Part shown: piece after piece, positions 11,314-23,146 of the stretch
How positions within the stretch are numbered: the first letter of the stretch is position 1
How the letters are laid out: each line of letters starts with the position of its first letter
Source: Lasioglossum baleicum
Lineage: Eukaryota; Arthropoda; Insecta; Hymenoptera; Halictidae
DNA length: 64,000 nt
Reading direction: 5' to 3'
Assembly (NCBI RefSeq): GCF_051020765.1
Contig: NC_134929.1
Location: 3,436,786 to 3,500,785, forward strand
Program-made: the position numbers and the translations under genes
The notes under the pieces: generated by a model
Seen by the model: only the letters and a program-made list of their open reading frames with translations
The model's database searches: none
Told to the model about the DNA's origin: nothing

Positions 11314-12759
11314 CCCTAGTAGCACAAAATATTGTATACATACTCATATAATATTAAAAAGAGATTCAATCTTTTTTAATATTCAAATATGCATACAATA
11401 TTTATTTCATATTACGAAAAAAATATTTTTTTTAATATTCAGGAAATATTTATTTCATATTATGAAAAAAATATTTTTTTCTAAATATTCAGGAAATGTT
11501 TATTTCATATTATGAAAAAAATATTTTTTTCTAAATATTCAGGAAATATTTATTTCATATTATGAAAAATATATTTTTTTCTAAATATTCAGGAAATATT
11601 TATTTCATATTATGAAAAAAATATTTTTTTCTAAATATTCAGGAAATATTTATTTCATATTATGAAAAAAATATTTTTTTCTAAACATTAAATGAATCTT
11701 TATTTCTAAACATTAAATGAATCTTTATTTCTAAACATTAAATGAATCTTTATTTCATATTACAAGAAAAATATTTGTTTTCAAGCATTAAATGAATCTG
11801 TATTTCATATTATGAAAAAAATATTTTTTTCTCATTATAAAATGAATCTTTATTTAATATTGGAAATAGAATATTTTTTTCTAATATACAGAGATAATAT
11901 TTATTTTATATCATGAAAAAATAGTTTTTCTTATTATAAAATGAATTTTTGTGTAATATTAGGAAGAGAATATATTTTTTTTAATGTACAGAGGAAATAT
12001 TTTATGTTTATATCACGGAAAAATATTATTATTCCGGAATATATGCTGGAAACATATACACCTTTCATATTACAAAGCAAGTAGTGGTTTCAAATATAAA
12101 ATAAATCGTCATTGAATATTGGAAGTAAAATTTTTACTTCCAATTTACTTTGAATTCGTGTGTGTCACTTAATCGACATACATTTATATTATAACATCAT
12201 TAATTAACTATGAGTCTGTTGCTACAAACTTTTTAATCTTACAGTTCAATCACATATTGTGTAAGACGTAAAAGCTACACGATTATTTTTCGTGCAACAA
12301 CTTTGTCGCATTAATGTTCTTATAATATAAATGTATGTCGATTAAGTGACACACACGAATTCAAATTAAATTAAAAGTTAACATTTTACTTCGCATCATA
12401 TTTTAGAACAAATATTTTTCCATGATAAACATGAAATATTTCCTACATATATTAAACAAGAATATTCTATTTCTAACATTACATAAAGATTCCTTTTATA
12501 ACGAGAAAAAATATATTTCATAATATTATAGATATTATCTGCAAATTAATAAAAATATATTTTTCGCGTAATATGAAATAAAGATTCATTTAATATTTAG
12601 AAAAAAATATTTTTTTCATAATATGAAATAAATATTTCCTCAGTATTTAAAAAAATATATTTTTTTCATAATATGAAATAAATATTTCCTGAATATTTAA
12701 AAATATATATTTTTTCGTAATATGAAATAAAGATTCATTTAATATTTAGAAAAGGGATC
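11314..12759. repeat. AT-rich subterminal repeats with palindromic organisation
   Basis: A unit of about 49 bp containing AGGAAATATTTATTTCATAT and a run of A/T is repeated about six times between 11430 and 11690 and decays towards 12100. The phrase GTGTGTCACTTAATCGACAT (about 12160) is mirrored near 12329-12355. Inverted versions of the units follow up to 12759, where the sequence changes abruptly. Confidence 0.75.
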
Positions 12760-12999
12760 GGGAAATAGGGATCGATCCGTATAGCTTCTCTGGAACCTAC
12801 TCGGGATCTTTCTCGGCTTTGTCTAAACAGAGTCTGGAGATTAGACTCGCGGCGCCAGAAAATATAAACATTTGACTCGAAGTATTTGGCAGAGGCACTG
12901 GCCCTGTTGCAGCGGAAATGCATTCATTCATTAGGAAGCTAGCATTCCGATTGAATGGTTGACTGCAGTGCGCGAGCTATATAGAATATACATAGAAGT
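12760..12999. other. Segment left of the Gypsy insertion, possible 5' flank of the two-gene transposon
   Basis: This 240-bp segment ends in AAGT, the 4-bp duplication that recurs at 24882 after the Gypsy element. It was therefore once continuous with 24886 onward, the 5' side of the transposase-like gene. A GCTATATAGAATATAC stretch near 12977 could serve as a TATA region. No open frame is notable. Confidence 0.4.
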
Positions 13000-14734
13000 T
13001 GTCACGTCGCTTTCTTAACTTTTCGTACAGATGGTCGAACGATGAATAGCGACACCGAGAATTTACAGGCGAGAGGCCGGGCCACGCTCGGCCACGCGAT
13101 GCGTGGTCCTCTCGGGACAAAATACGTCCACAGTTTCTTTATTCGATAATCAAACTTGATGAAATTTCGGGCGCCAGACACCCGAAGGTGTCACACGAAA
13201 GAATCGTAATCTAAACACGAAAGCGGAACGCGGTTGGACTCGCGAGACTGTGACGTAGCAAACGAAACCTGAATAGCTATCGCGAAGGCGCAGAATTCTA
13301 CGTCGGGAGAACACGAGACGTTCCCCGCGACGGGAAGGTTTTCACACAAGGAATCGACAACGTTTCGGCTAACAAGATGTTTATTTGACGAAATGACTGA
13401 GCTGCTGACGATTCGGCAGCGATTACAAAAGTAGCCGGCGCGTATTATCGCGACTGATGGAAATCGCACGCGCTATGTCTCTCGTACTTTACAAATTCGC
13501 GAAGAATTCGGCAGCGATAAGAACTTCGCGACGCGGAAGGCCTCGAAGGCCGTCTTCCGACCGAACTCAGATGGAATTCGCGGTTTCTCTCGGACTTGCG
13601 TCGATCGAACAGAATTTACGACCGCGAATCGAACACGCGACGGCTTCACACAGTGGAACGAGCGCAGGTTAACTAGAATTAACGGCGGCAGCGATAGTAT
13701 CCCGAATCCGCGACTTCGCGTTTAGATCGGCGTCGTACAACCGCCATAAGGCGGCCACCCGGCCCCCCGCTATCCGACCGGATTCGTACCGCGACAACGA
13801 TATCCTTCACAATACGAAGGATTCGTGATTTGACACCAATAGTGTCACCCAAATATCGTCCGCCTCGTTTGCCGTTGACTCTCGCGACACGAATACCTAA
13901 CCTCGCCGCGTTACCCGAGCCAACACGAAATTCACGAATAATTAATATCGAAAGCCTGATCGGCGCTTACCACTGGTAATTCGGCAACAGATGAACGGCA
14001 GCGAATCTCTATTTCCCTTGGTCTCAGCAGGCGCAAAATACAATAATTCGTAGCAATCGTTCAAAGAGACAACTGTTCGTTAACGATTCCAAAGACGCAG
14101 TGATCGTTCACGCGGTAGCTCGGGTACGCGGAAGCAGGGCGTCCCCCACTTTTCGATTCTACTTCCTTCGCGCAACGTCTCGACCTATCACTAATGCGGA
14201 ATTTCTCGTTGACGAATCCCAGGCGACGGCGTTCGACTTCCGGCGTCTCACGGCATATCCGGTAGCGCTGTCTTCCGATTGGCCGCTTCCCGAGGAGACG
14301 ATCGGCGTCAGCCAATCCGGTTGCTCTGCTGCTTCTTCCCGGACGAGGCGACGACAGGGCAAAGTAGTTGATCGTCTCAGCAGCGGATTCCCTCGTCGGC
14401 GCCTCCAGGTTGACAGTCCTGGGCCTTGACGATCACTCGTTATTTCCTTTCGGAGTCCTACCTTTCGCCGGCCTCGAGGTGCTTATCCTCGAGGTTCGTT
14501 GCCTCTGCGTTGAAAGTAGAATTTCCGGATCCCGCCTGGGACCCGGATACGGTCCTGTAAACTTCCGTCGCGCAATTTGGCGCGACATTCAAAACATTAG
14601 AATACGCCTTTTTGGGTCTCACTCGTGCCCAGGGAGAGCGCTCGCAGCGGCCCTTATCGCGATGCTTGACCAGAGGGTGGCCCGGTCTTCCGTTAGGGAA
14701 GTTCGAGTGGCGTAGGCAATCTTGCCACGTCACC
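13000..14734 (-). repeat. Gypsy 3' LTR
   Basis: It is nearly identical to 23147-24881. It begins TGTCACGTCGC on the plus strand and ends near GCCACGTCACC; on the coding strand it opens TG and closes CA. Four GGCAGCGA motifs are present (about 13415, 13510, 13686, 13996). Open frames inside it are not genes, since they repeat in both LTRs with no domain. Confidence 0.92.
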
Positions 14735-15398
14735 ACTCCTCCCCCCCCCCCCTCGGGGAGACCGGGCCATACCGGTGGCAGCCACCAATCAAGCTTTCGC
14801 GGGCTGGGTAGCGGACGTTCTCCCTTGACTCGTTCCATCCAATATCACAAAACTACTTGTTCACCTTACCCCAACATGTATTCGCTACCTTACCCCTTTA
14901 CACCAAATATTTACTGAATGTGGTACACCAATGCGGGCGAGGATCCTTCGACGACCGGTATTTCTTTTAACAGAACGGTTCGCAAAATTTTTCCGCAAAT
15001 GACCGTTATTCGCAACTATTGGAATGAGTATTGGGTTCCTACAATAATTGGTACTCCTGTTTCTGCAACGATTCTTTAATGTAATCTCTTTGGTAGGTTA
15101 CTAATACAAAATTAAGTGCTAACATAGGAACTTATTATCTTACCGTCCCTCTCTTGGCAGCGAATGTTAATACAATAATAATACGTTGAGTGTAGGTCTG
15201 CCTTCTCGGCAGCGACACACAAAAAAATCTTCATTTTTCTTTCATTCTCTAATATAAATTATTTGGCTAACCCATGGACGGAGGAAATCACCTCGGCAGC
15301 GCACTAAACATGACTTTTTGTAGATTAACTAAGTATTCTAAATAAATGAGTAACATTATCGGCATTATATTAACGGCAGCGCATTATCTTTATCGACT
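14735..15398 (-). other. Gypsy 3' untranslated region with polypurine tract
   Basis: Read on the minus strand, a G-rich tract (14737-14752, AGGAG preceded by ten or more G) sits directly before the 3' LTR, as a plus-strand primer should. The rest has no open frame but holds at least four GGCAGCG motifs (about 15156, 15208, 15296 and 15375). Confidence 0.65.
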
Positions 15399-16736
15399 TT
15401 ATTCTTTGTATCCCCAAGGATGATGCGGACCTCCTTCCTTCCATTCTGGGCCGCATTTTGGGCAAGTCTTGATCGTATAGCCTCCTCGGCCACATCGGAA
15501 GCAGTATTCCGACGCTGGTGCGTTGCAATACCTGTGGCTATGTCCCCTTTTCCCACATCGCCAACAGCCTCTTTATCTATCGATCAACTCGATTTCCCTT
15601 TCTCTTTTAGGCTGTTCCTTTGTTAATCTTGATTCCCTCGTTAGGAGGGGTGGCTCTCCATATCTCGGCAGCGGGGTTAAATTAAATGGTCTTATCGGCG
15701 GCGAATGATCTCTGTTGGCTATCCTTTCCTTCCAATGTACTTGTTTATTCGGTGTAGGTGTTTGCTTCGGCCTTCGGGGTATAATAGGGCTTACTATTTG
15801 TATGCCTCTAAATGTTTGCATGTTTTGCTCTATCAGCCGCTTCTTCTCTTTTTCTTCTTCTTCCTCCTGTCTTAGTCTTTGTATTCCGTGTCGATGCACG
15901 TACTCAAAGTCGTTATCTTCTTTCGCGTTTTTCTCCCCGATTTCCAGCATCCGTCCGGGTGTCCATAATCCTATTAGCTGATTGTCTGTGTCCTCCTCTA
16001 CGGCAGCGGTTGACGTCATTTGTTTTTCTTCTATGTCTACGGCAGCAATAATTGTGGCCTCCTCCTCGGTTGAGTCTAATTCTTCGTTTACAGTGACCGT
16101 GGCCTCCTCCTCGGTTGAGTCCAATTGTACGGCAGCAATAATTGTGGCCTCCTCCTCGGTTGAGTCCAATTCTACGGCAGTAATAATTGTGGCCTCCTCC
16201 TCGGTTGAGTCCAATTCTTCGGCAGCGATTACAGTGGTCTCCTCTTCGGTTGCTTGTTGCTCCCCGGCAGCTGGTACAGTGGCTTCCTCTTCGGCTATTT
16301 GTTGCTTTACGGCTGCAATCGCGCTTGTTTCTTCCTGATCGTCCTGGATGGATTCGGCAGCGATCACGATTGTTTCTTTCTGATCGTCCTGGATCGATTC
16401 GGCAACGATCGTGATTGTTTCTTCCGACTCACTTAGTATATCCTCAGGAATGTCGTCGAGGGTATCGTCTAAAGCTTCTTGTTTGGTCTCTATTGGCTCT
16501 TCTAATGAGTAAAACGAAGAGCTCGAGCTGTCTTCTCGTGATACGTACACCTCCTCTTCAGATGAGCAATTGCGTGCTCTTCCCGGGATTACTAAGTAGT
16601 TCTGTCTGGTCTGGGTAGCCACAGATCTTGTTGTTGTTCCCTCGAGGTGGTTCCTCAGGAACTGTGTGACCCCTTGGGTATCTTGGGTCTCCTCCAGTTG
16701 CTTTAGAGCCTCGTTTAGGATGTTCTGCAGCTCCAT
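15399..16736 (-). CDS. Gypsy third ORF: acidic repeat protein, with zinc knuckle after an in-frame TAA
   Basis: The first 387 codons (16736-15576) encode a very acidic protein with at least four copies of a 15-residue unit (ELDSTEEEATIIAAV and variants), a Glu/Lys-rich helix (RLRQEEEEEKEKKR) and a Pro/Arg-rich tail. It has no signal peptide or membrane segment, so it is not an ordinary envelope. After a TAA at 15573-15575 the same frame stays open for 57 codons. These encode CWRCGKRGHSHRYC (a perfect CX2CX4HX4C knuckle) and CFRCGRGGYTIKTC, ending at a TAA at 15399. The pair closely parallels Gag's own knuckles at 19954-20703. Whether the internal TAA is read through or is a lesion is unknown. 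It may bind nucleic acid (inference). Confidence 0.7.
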
Positions 16737-16828
16737 TTCCGCTCTCCTCCGGCAGCAAATTGACTTGGCCGCTCCTCCTTACGGCAGCGATATACGATTT
16801 TAATTCTGTAGGGGAAAACATGAGCACA

Positions 16829-19800
16829 TTAGTCTTGTGTGCTTGTGGCGTGTGATGGAAGGTACACTTTTATGTCACTTATGTGAACTTTCCCCAAGTC
16901 TCGGCCGTCTTCAGTAGCAAGGCAATATACTACTGGGGATATCTTTTTCGTAATTATTACTGGTCCACTGAATTTGGGAACCAGTTTTGCCGCAAAATGT
17001 TGAGCTGCTGACGATAGTGCTCGCTGTCGTTTTACCACTTTATCTCCTACCTCAAATTCTTTATCTAAATGTCGCGAATTATAATATTTTGCCTGTGTAT
17101 TATAGGCACTTTCTAAATTTTCTATCACCCAACTTCGCAAGGTTTGTAGCTGAGCTACCCTACCCTTCCAATGATCGGTCGGTTCTACTAACATCTCTAC
17201 TGGCGGTTCGTTGTCCGCACGCACGCATCTAAATGGTCGCGGATCTCGCCCGAAGTTTAAAAAGGCTGGGGACGTTTGTAATACCGAATGATAGGCCGTG
17301 TTATACGCGAATCTGAACTTCGATAAATTAATATCCCATTCTCTGTGATCCCTCTCTAAGAACGCAACTATCATTGTTTTCAGGATGCGATTTATTCTTT
17401 CCACCGGATTTGCCTGCGGATGGTACGGAGGGGTTGTTGTAATATGAATGCCAAACTCTTCGGCGAGCTGATGTAGGCATTTGTTAGCAAACTCAGTGCC
17501 GTTATCTGTCAGGAGTACATCGGGTGTACCCCATCGCGAAAATATCAAATTCTCTAGAGCCTCTGCAATTTTTGGTCCTGTTGCACGTCGGAGCGGGGCG
17601 CACTCGATCCATTTTGTAAACAGATCTTGCATCACCAGGAGGTACGCATGACCGGATTTGCTTGGCGGAAAAGGACCCATTATATCGGCAGCGACCACTG
17701 ACCACGGCATGTTAATATGGCGCCGACCCATCAGCCCGGAAGGGAGTGTTTGCTCCACTTTCGTTAGCTGACAGGTTGTGCAGCGTCTTACATATTCTAC
17801 GGTGGTCCGATACATGCCGGGCCAGTAATACCTAGTCGCTACCCTATGATACGTTTTCTCTATTCCCAAATGTCCTGCTTGTGGACCGTCATGGGCCTCT
17901 TGCAAAATCTCGGTCCTGCGCTTCTCCGGGATCACCAATTTCCACTCATTGGTATCTTGACCCAACGTCTCCGCAATGAGTGGGTCTGTCCTCCGATAAT
18001 ATAATTCCCCGCTTCTAATGCACCAGTCTTCAAATTTGTCAGGGTTGCTCTCTATTTCCGCGAACTTCCCTTCGTACCATTTTGGTTTTATTACGGCAGC
18101 GACTTCTAATTCTCCTTCGACATCCTCAAAAACACGTGATAGTGCATCCGGCATTCTATTTAGGGCACCTTGCCTATACACGACTTGAAAGTCGTACTCT
18201 AAAAGTTGCAAGGCCCATCTCGCTAAACGACCCGATGGGTTCTGTAATTTCCTCAACCACCGCAGGCTATTATGATCTGTTATTACCGTAAATTTATAAC
18301 CCTCTAGATAAGCTCTAAATTTCTCTACTGACCAGACTATTGCAAGGCACTCCAGCTCTGTAGCTGAGTATTTCCTTTCCGGCAGCGTAAGTGATCTACT
18401 TGCGAAGGCAATTACTTTCTCGATTCCCTCGATTTCTTGAGTCAAGACTGCACCTAATCCGACTGTACTTGCATCCGTTTGCAAGGTGAACGGCAGCGAA
18501 AAATCCGGGCAAGAAAGAGTTGGGGCGGCAGCGATCATACCCCTTAGGGTTTCGAAGGCGGATTGTTGTCTGTCCTTCCATACCCATTCCCGATTCTTTC
18601 GCAAAAGGTTGTTTAAAGGTTCTGCCAGTGTTGCGAATCCCGGAATGAACCGCCTGTACCAGGAGGCCATACCCAAGAATCGCCGCACTTGTTTAATGTT
18701 TTTCGGTACTGGATACGTCAGAATAGGTTGGATCTTTTCCGAATCTACCTTCAACCCTTCCTTGCTTACTACGAACCCTAAGTAGCGGACCTCGGTGCGA
18801 CAGAATTCACATTTGTCCGGGTTTATTATGAGACCGGCAGCCTTTATACGATCTAACACGAGTTTTAGCCATTCCAAATGTTCTTCAAAAGTTTTCGTTA
18901 CTATTATTATGTCGTCTAAATACGCGAATACGTGGAGCTCCATCTCTGGCCCTATCAACCGATCAAGCAACCGTTGGAAGGTTGCTGGTGCCCCCGTGAG
19001 ACCGTACGGCATGCGACGAAATTGAAAGAGGCCTTTACCGGGCACTGTGAAAGCTGTGATTTCGCGACTATTCTGTTCGAGTGGAATTTGAAAGTATGCT
19101 TGACTCAAATCTAGGGTTGAGATGTACCTTGCCGTTCGCAGTTTGTCTAAGATCTGGGTCATTAACGGCAGCGGATAAGCATCCTTCCTCGAGACTTCGT
19201 TGACTTTTCTAAAATCCAAGCAGAATCCATATTTCCCGTTTGGTTTCTTGACCATGACTATTGGACTTGACCAGCCACTATTAGATGGTTCAATTATACC
19301 GTCTGCCAACAGGGTATCCACCTCTTTATAAATTGCCTCCTGAACTTTAGGAGATACGGCATAATATCTCTGTTTAATTGGCGGGTGGTCCCCCACGTCT
19401 ATTTTGTGGCTGATCAAATCGGTCAAGCCTTTCATTTTCTCGAATTCTGGCAACTCGGTCTGGAGGAAGGTTTCCAATTGTTGTTTTTCGCTAACTATCA
19501 AAGTCTGTAAGCCGCAACATACGGTGGTTGGGTTTGGGTCGTCGAAGGGAAATTTTTCCTCCGGATTGGACGCAAAATACCAAGTGGCATTGTGAAATTC
19601 CGCGACTATTCCAAACAATGCAATCGCATCCGTTCCTAATAAGAGAGGAGTCACGAGATTATGTAACACCCTGGCCGAGATTTCCTGTTCCTTTGTTCCT
19701 ATTCTTACGCGAAATTGAGCTTTTTCTTGAGCCTTATCAATTGCCCCCGTGGCGAGGAGAAAATAACACGGTTTTTCCGTGTTTTCCACCTTAACGGCAG

Positions 19801-19999
19801 CGCTATTAAGCTGTTCTATTACTTCCCGACTAATGAACGTAATAGACGAACCCGAGTCTATCAGGGCGTCTACCAGCAGCGAATCAATAGAAGCTTTAAT
19901 TGTTATCAACGGCGATTTCGATTTTTCCCCGTTTCTTTTCACGCGGGCCGATATTATTTCGGGGTTGGTCTCTCCGGCCTTGTTGAGCGACCCCTCCAT
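16829..19999 (-). CDS. Gypsy Pol polyprotein (protease, RT, RNase H, integrase), intact
   Basis: The open frame is 1056 codons, full length for a Gypsy Pol. Domains run in order. The aspartic protease has DALIDSGSS (residues 44-52). The reverse transcriptase has YLDD at 360-363 and LDLSQAYFQIPL near 297. RNase H begins with TDAS near 508. The integrase has an HHCC finger (HLGIEKTYHR to CTTC) followed by the DDE core: ADIMGPFPP, TDNGTEF, and the Glu in ANPVERINR. The RT-before-integrase order places it in Ty3/Gypsy. It overlaps the end of gag by about 45 bp in the -1 frame, consistent with -1 ribosomal frameshifting. The first residue given is the start of the open frame, not a proven initiator. 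No stop or frame slip is seen. Confidence 0.95.
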   Translation of the reverse strand: MEGSLNKAGETNPEIISARVKRNGEKSKSPLITIKASIDSLLVDALIDSGSSITFISREVIEQLNSAAVKVENTEKPCYFLLATGAIDKAQEKAQFRVRIGTKEQEISARVLHNLVTPLLLGTDAIALFGIVAEFHNATWYFASNPEEKFPFDDPNPTTVCCGLQTLIVSEKQQLETFLQTELPEFEKMKGLTDLISHKIDVGDHPPIKQRYYAVSPKVQEAIYKEVDTLLADGIIEPSNSGWSSPIVMVKKPNGKYGFCLDFRKVNEVSRKDAYPLPLMTQILDKLRTARYISTLDLSQAYFQIPLEQNSREITAFTVPGKGLFQFRRMPYGLTGAPATFQRLLDRLIGPEMELHVFAYLDDIIIVTKTFEEHLEWLKLVLDRIKAAGLIINPDKCEFCRTEVRYLGFVVSKEGLKVDSEKIQPILTYPVPKNIKQVRRFLGMASWYRRFIPGFATLAEPLNNLLRKNREWVWKDRQQSAFETLRGMIAAAPTLSCPDFSLPFTLQTDASTVGLGAVLTQEIEGIEKVIAFASRSLTLPERKYSATELECLAIVWSVEKFRAYLEGYKFTVITDHNSLRWLRKLQNPSGRLARWALQLLEYDFQVVYRQGALNRMPDALSRVFEDVEGELEVAAVIKPKWYEGKFAEIESNPDKFEDWCIRSGELYYRRTDPLIAETLGQDTNEWKLVIPEKRRTEILQEAHDGPQAGHLGIEKTYHRVATRYYWPGMYRTTVEYVRRCTTCQLTKVEQTLPSGLMGRRHINMPWSVVAADIMGPFPPSKSGHAYLLVMQDLFTKWIECAPLRRATGPKIAEALENLIFSRWGTPDVLLTDNGTEFANKCLHQLAEEFGIHITTTPPYHPQANPVERINRILKTMIVAFLERDHREWDINLSKFRFAYNTAYHSVLQTSPAFLNFGRDPRPFRCVRADNEPPVEMLVEPTDHWKGRVAQLQTLRSWVIENLESAYNTQAKYYNSRHLDKEFEVGDKVVKRQRALSSAAQHFAAKLVPKFSGPVIITKKISPVVYCLATEDGRDLGKVHISDIKVYLPSHATSTQD

Positions 20000-21329
20000 C
20001 CATTTCCCGAATATCGATTACATCTTCGGCAGGTTTTTACCGTTACTTCCGGTGACCCGCATTGATAGCAGTGCACCCGGGGTTCCTCCCGGCAATCTCG
20101 TGATCTATGCCCTATTTTGCGACAATTCCAACATTCCATTTCGGGCTTCATCCCCACGCGTTGTTTGTCGCGTGACGGTGATTTTGGCCCGTCTCCGGTA
20201 GCTGGAGTTGTCGTTTGGCGCGATGGTGGGTGTTGTGACCACCTTCCCCTCGTTTCTACGCGGTAGGCATCGTTCCTATTTCGCCCGGCAGCTGAATAAT
20301 TCGCGCGCGAAGCTGAAAAGTCCCGTTTTGCTATCCCAGCGTGAGTATTTTGGGGTGCGAGATTGCGAGTATCTTGTCCCTTCCCGTCACTTGTGGGCGT
20401 AATTGCATTCAAGAATTCGACGTCTCCGGTTTTCCCTCTCCCTTTCAATTTCTGGGAGCTATACCGATTCGGATCGTAAGCAAATGTCGGATGTGCCATC
20501 TCGGAGGGTTTCGGATTTCTTTTTAATTTTGCTACGTCGGATTCTTTCTCGGCCTCAATTAAAGCTTCCTCCAAATGATCGAATGACTCTATGGTACTAA
20601 TAGCTATTGCTTGTCGCAAAATAGGTTTCGCGCCCCAATACGTCCTCCTAATCATTTTCTCCTCTCGCCACGGTGGATCTAATCGCTTGAACATTCCGCG
20701 CATGTTGATTTTATATAGTCCCTTAATGGCTCGTTTTCGCCCTGTGCGCGGTCTTTAATATTTCTCAACAGCGTATCAGGGTACTCCGGATCCCCAAAAA
20801 ATTTTCGAAACGCGGATGTAAAATCGTTCCAAGTTCGGAATTCGGTCTCCCTCACCTCGTACCAGTGGGCTGCGGTGCCTTCAAAACATTCTAACAGGCA
20901 GCGAAGCAAATATTCGTCCGGTATGTTGCCATACCGGCGACGTCTTGAGAGTCGCTCCAGAAAGGCTTCCGAGTCCTCTCCGGGCGCTCCTTTAAACTTT
21001 ATTTGCCATTTTCTAATTATCTCTGAAATCGGGGTGCCCCGACAGTACATTTCCTGGTAACCACGAGGTCGCGGGGGACCTGGAGAACTCCTGGATGTAC
21101 CCGGCAGCGAAGAACTCCGTGTTGTATTAGGCGGGGGTGGCGCGAGTTTCCCGTTCTTTACCATGGGCACCGTACGCTGAACGTTACGCGGACGTGATCG
21201 GCTACTCGTGGCCCCCTCTTCTTCCGAATCCGGCGTGTTCAAATTAACGGGATTTTCGTCGGTATCCCCTTCAAAAAGGGAATGGTATTCCCACTGATCT
21301 TCGCTGTTCGGTTTCAACGTAGTATCCAT
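19954..21329 (-). pseudogene. Gypsy Gag with one internal frame slip
   Basis: The first part (ATG at 21329 to a stop at 20679) carries the retrotransposon-gag capsid-like domain: KWQIKFKGAPGEDSEAFLERL, then LLRCLLECFEGTAAHWYEV and TWNDFTSAFRKFFGDP. The second part (20703-19954, shifted frame) resumes directly with MFKRLDPPWREEKM and ends in CWNCRKIGHRSRDC plus CYQCGSPEVTVKTC, the nucleocapsid knuckles. The slip lies in an A-rich stretch near 20705 and looks like loss of one base; a second frameshift site cannot be excluded. Gag would form the virus-like particle and package the RNA. Confidence 0.85.
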
Positions 21330-23124
21330 ATTTCTTTCAAACTGCGACTCAATTCTTTTCGCTTCTAAGATTGTAAACACGAACCGTTTATTTTAGCCTT
21401 TATGGCCCGGACCGGGTGACTCGACCGTACGGCCCCGCTAAGCCTCTCTACCGAACAAAGAAACTCCTATCTCGACCGGGTGACTCTCGAATGACCTGGC
21501 TTTCCCCGCAGCAAAACGTTATTGGGAATTTAGCCGTCCCCAGCTTTTGTACAGTCGTAAATTTTCGACCCTCGCAAAACAATAACAAAGAAATCTTTCA
21601 AATTTTTAACGATTTTGCCTACCCTATTTCCCGGGTCGCCCTAGGCAACCCTCGGTGTGATAAATCACTCCTTCGTCAAGGCAGCGACTTATTCTTCGCG
21701 AAATTACAACAATAAATCAGGGCAGCAAATAATTTTCCGCAAATAGCGACAATAAGCCAAGGCAGCAAATAATATTTTCGCAACCGGCTTCGATAATTCA
21801 AGGCAGCGAATAATGTGGGGAGGTAGTTTCAACAAGAAACAGGGTACGACAGCACTAGGACTCAAAGGGTACCTTCCATCACCATTGACAACAACACGAT
21901 AAATAATATGGTTCCTGGGACCACCCTCCACGCGTAAACGCAGGGCTGGTACCGCAGTCACCGAACACAATGTAAATGATCAGAAATAAATAATAAAAAC
22001 AAATTTAGCATTCGGCAGCAAAAAAATATTAATGATGAGCAATTGTTGCACAACTTAAAAAGGTGGTATCGAAATTGAGAAGAAAGAGAAAAGAAAAGTC
22101 TCAGAAAAAGAAGTAAAAGAGAATAAAAAGGAGAAATCTCAAACTCGATCCGAAAAAAATATGTACAATTCAAAATCAACAAAGTAAATAACTAATAACA
22201 AATAATAAGACTAATTTGTACCATTGAATTTGGACTCGAAACAATAAGACTACGAAACAAAAAGAACTAGGAAAATTAAATTAACAAAAGGACGGCAAAA
22301 CAAGAAACTGCAATAAATTAGTGAATAAATAGAAGCAACAATGATAATAAAACTGACAGAATAAATAGAACAGAGAGAAGAACAACAGAAAAACATAAAA
22401 TCAATAACAATTCATAAATATCAGATGGCAATAAATAATAACAAGATCAAAAATATCACAAGTGCAACAATTCAAAAAAAAATATTATAAGCCACTGTTC
22501 AAAATTTTATATTAGGGGGTTCTCGGTTCAAAAGTTTACTAGAGCCATTCCATTTTATCAAATGTTGAGAACCACAGAAAGAAAAAAAAATTTTCCAATA
22601 ATAATTCAGTAATGTTTGAAAGGCAGCAATAAAAACGTTTTCAATAATAATTTATTAAAGTAAGAATACTTCCTCGGAATCACTGATCGGCACGACAATT
22701 CAATCAATGTCTTTGGAAATACCCTTGAATGGCTCGTATGAAGTATAATAGAATAATAACTTTTCAAAATCAACAATCTTTCTTCGAATTCAGTGATCGG
22801 AACGACATTCAATCTCTGTTGTCGGAAAGATTGTTCAGTGGCATACCATAATTAGAACAATCGAAATGGCAATAATACACAATAATCAAAACAATAGTAA
22901 TGGCAAGAGTACACAATAATCAATTCAATGCTCGTTGGCTCGTAATAGCTAGTGGCTGTCGTAAACAAGTTTTTCAACGCGTGTTCGCCGTCACGGTACC
23001 GATCGCGTCCGAAATCTGCTCGAACGGCAGCGATTGAGAAAATAAACTTTCCTTGTGCGAGCCTCGCGTCTTCGACGTATCCCTAATACAAAAGCCCTCA
23101 CACAGGTTAAATTTACTGTGAGAG
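21330..23124 (-). other. Gypsy 5' leader
   Basis: About 1.8 kb lies between the primer site and the first Gag ATG, unusually long and AT-rich, with no open frame of note. Seven or more GGCAGC[GA]A motifs are scattered in it (about 21680, 21722, 21761, 21802, 22012, 22622, 23028). It probably contains packaging and translation signals. Confidence 0.6.
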
Positions 23125-23142
23125 GTCTCTGTTCGGGCGCCA
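23125..23142 (-). promoter_or_regulatory. Primer binding site, tRNA-Lys type
   Basis: On the minus strand TGGCGCCCGAACAGAGAC starts 4 bases after the LTR end. It is complementary to a lysine tRNA 3' end; the lentiviral tRNA-Lys3 site differs at one position. It would prime minus-strand synthesis. Confidence 0.85.
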
Positions 23143-23146
23143 AATT

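Noticed and set aside
11420..11700. CRISPR-like array
   Set aside because: Units are contiguous AT-rich tandem copies without unique spacers in a eukaryotic transposon end.
13191..14838. Open frames of 60-126 codons in the Gypsy LTR
   Set aside because: They recur in both LTRs, overlap each other on both strands and show no domain; LTR sequence explains them.
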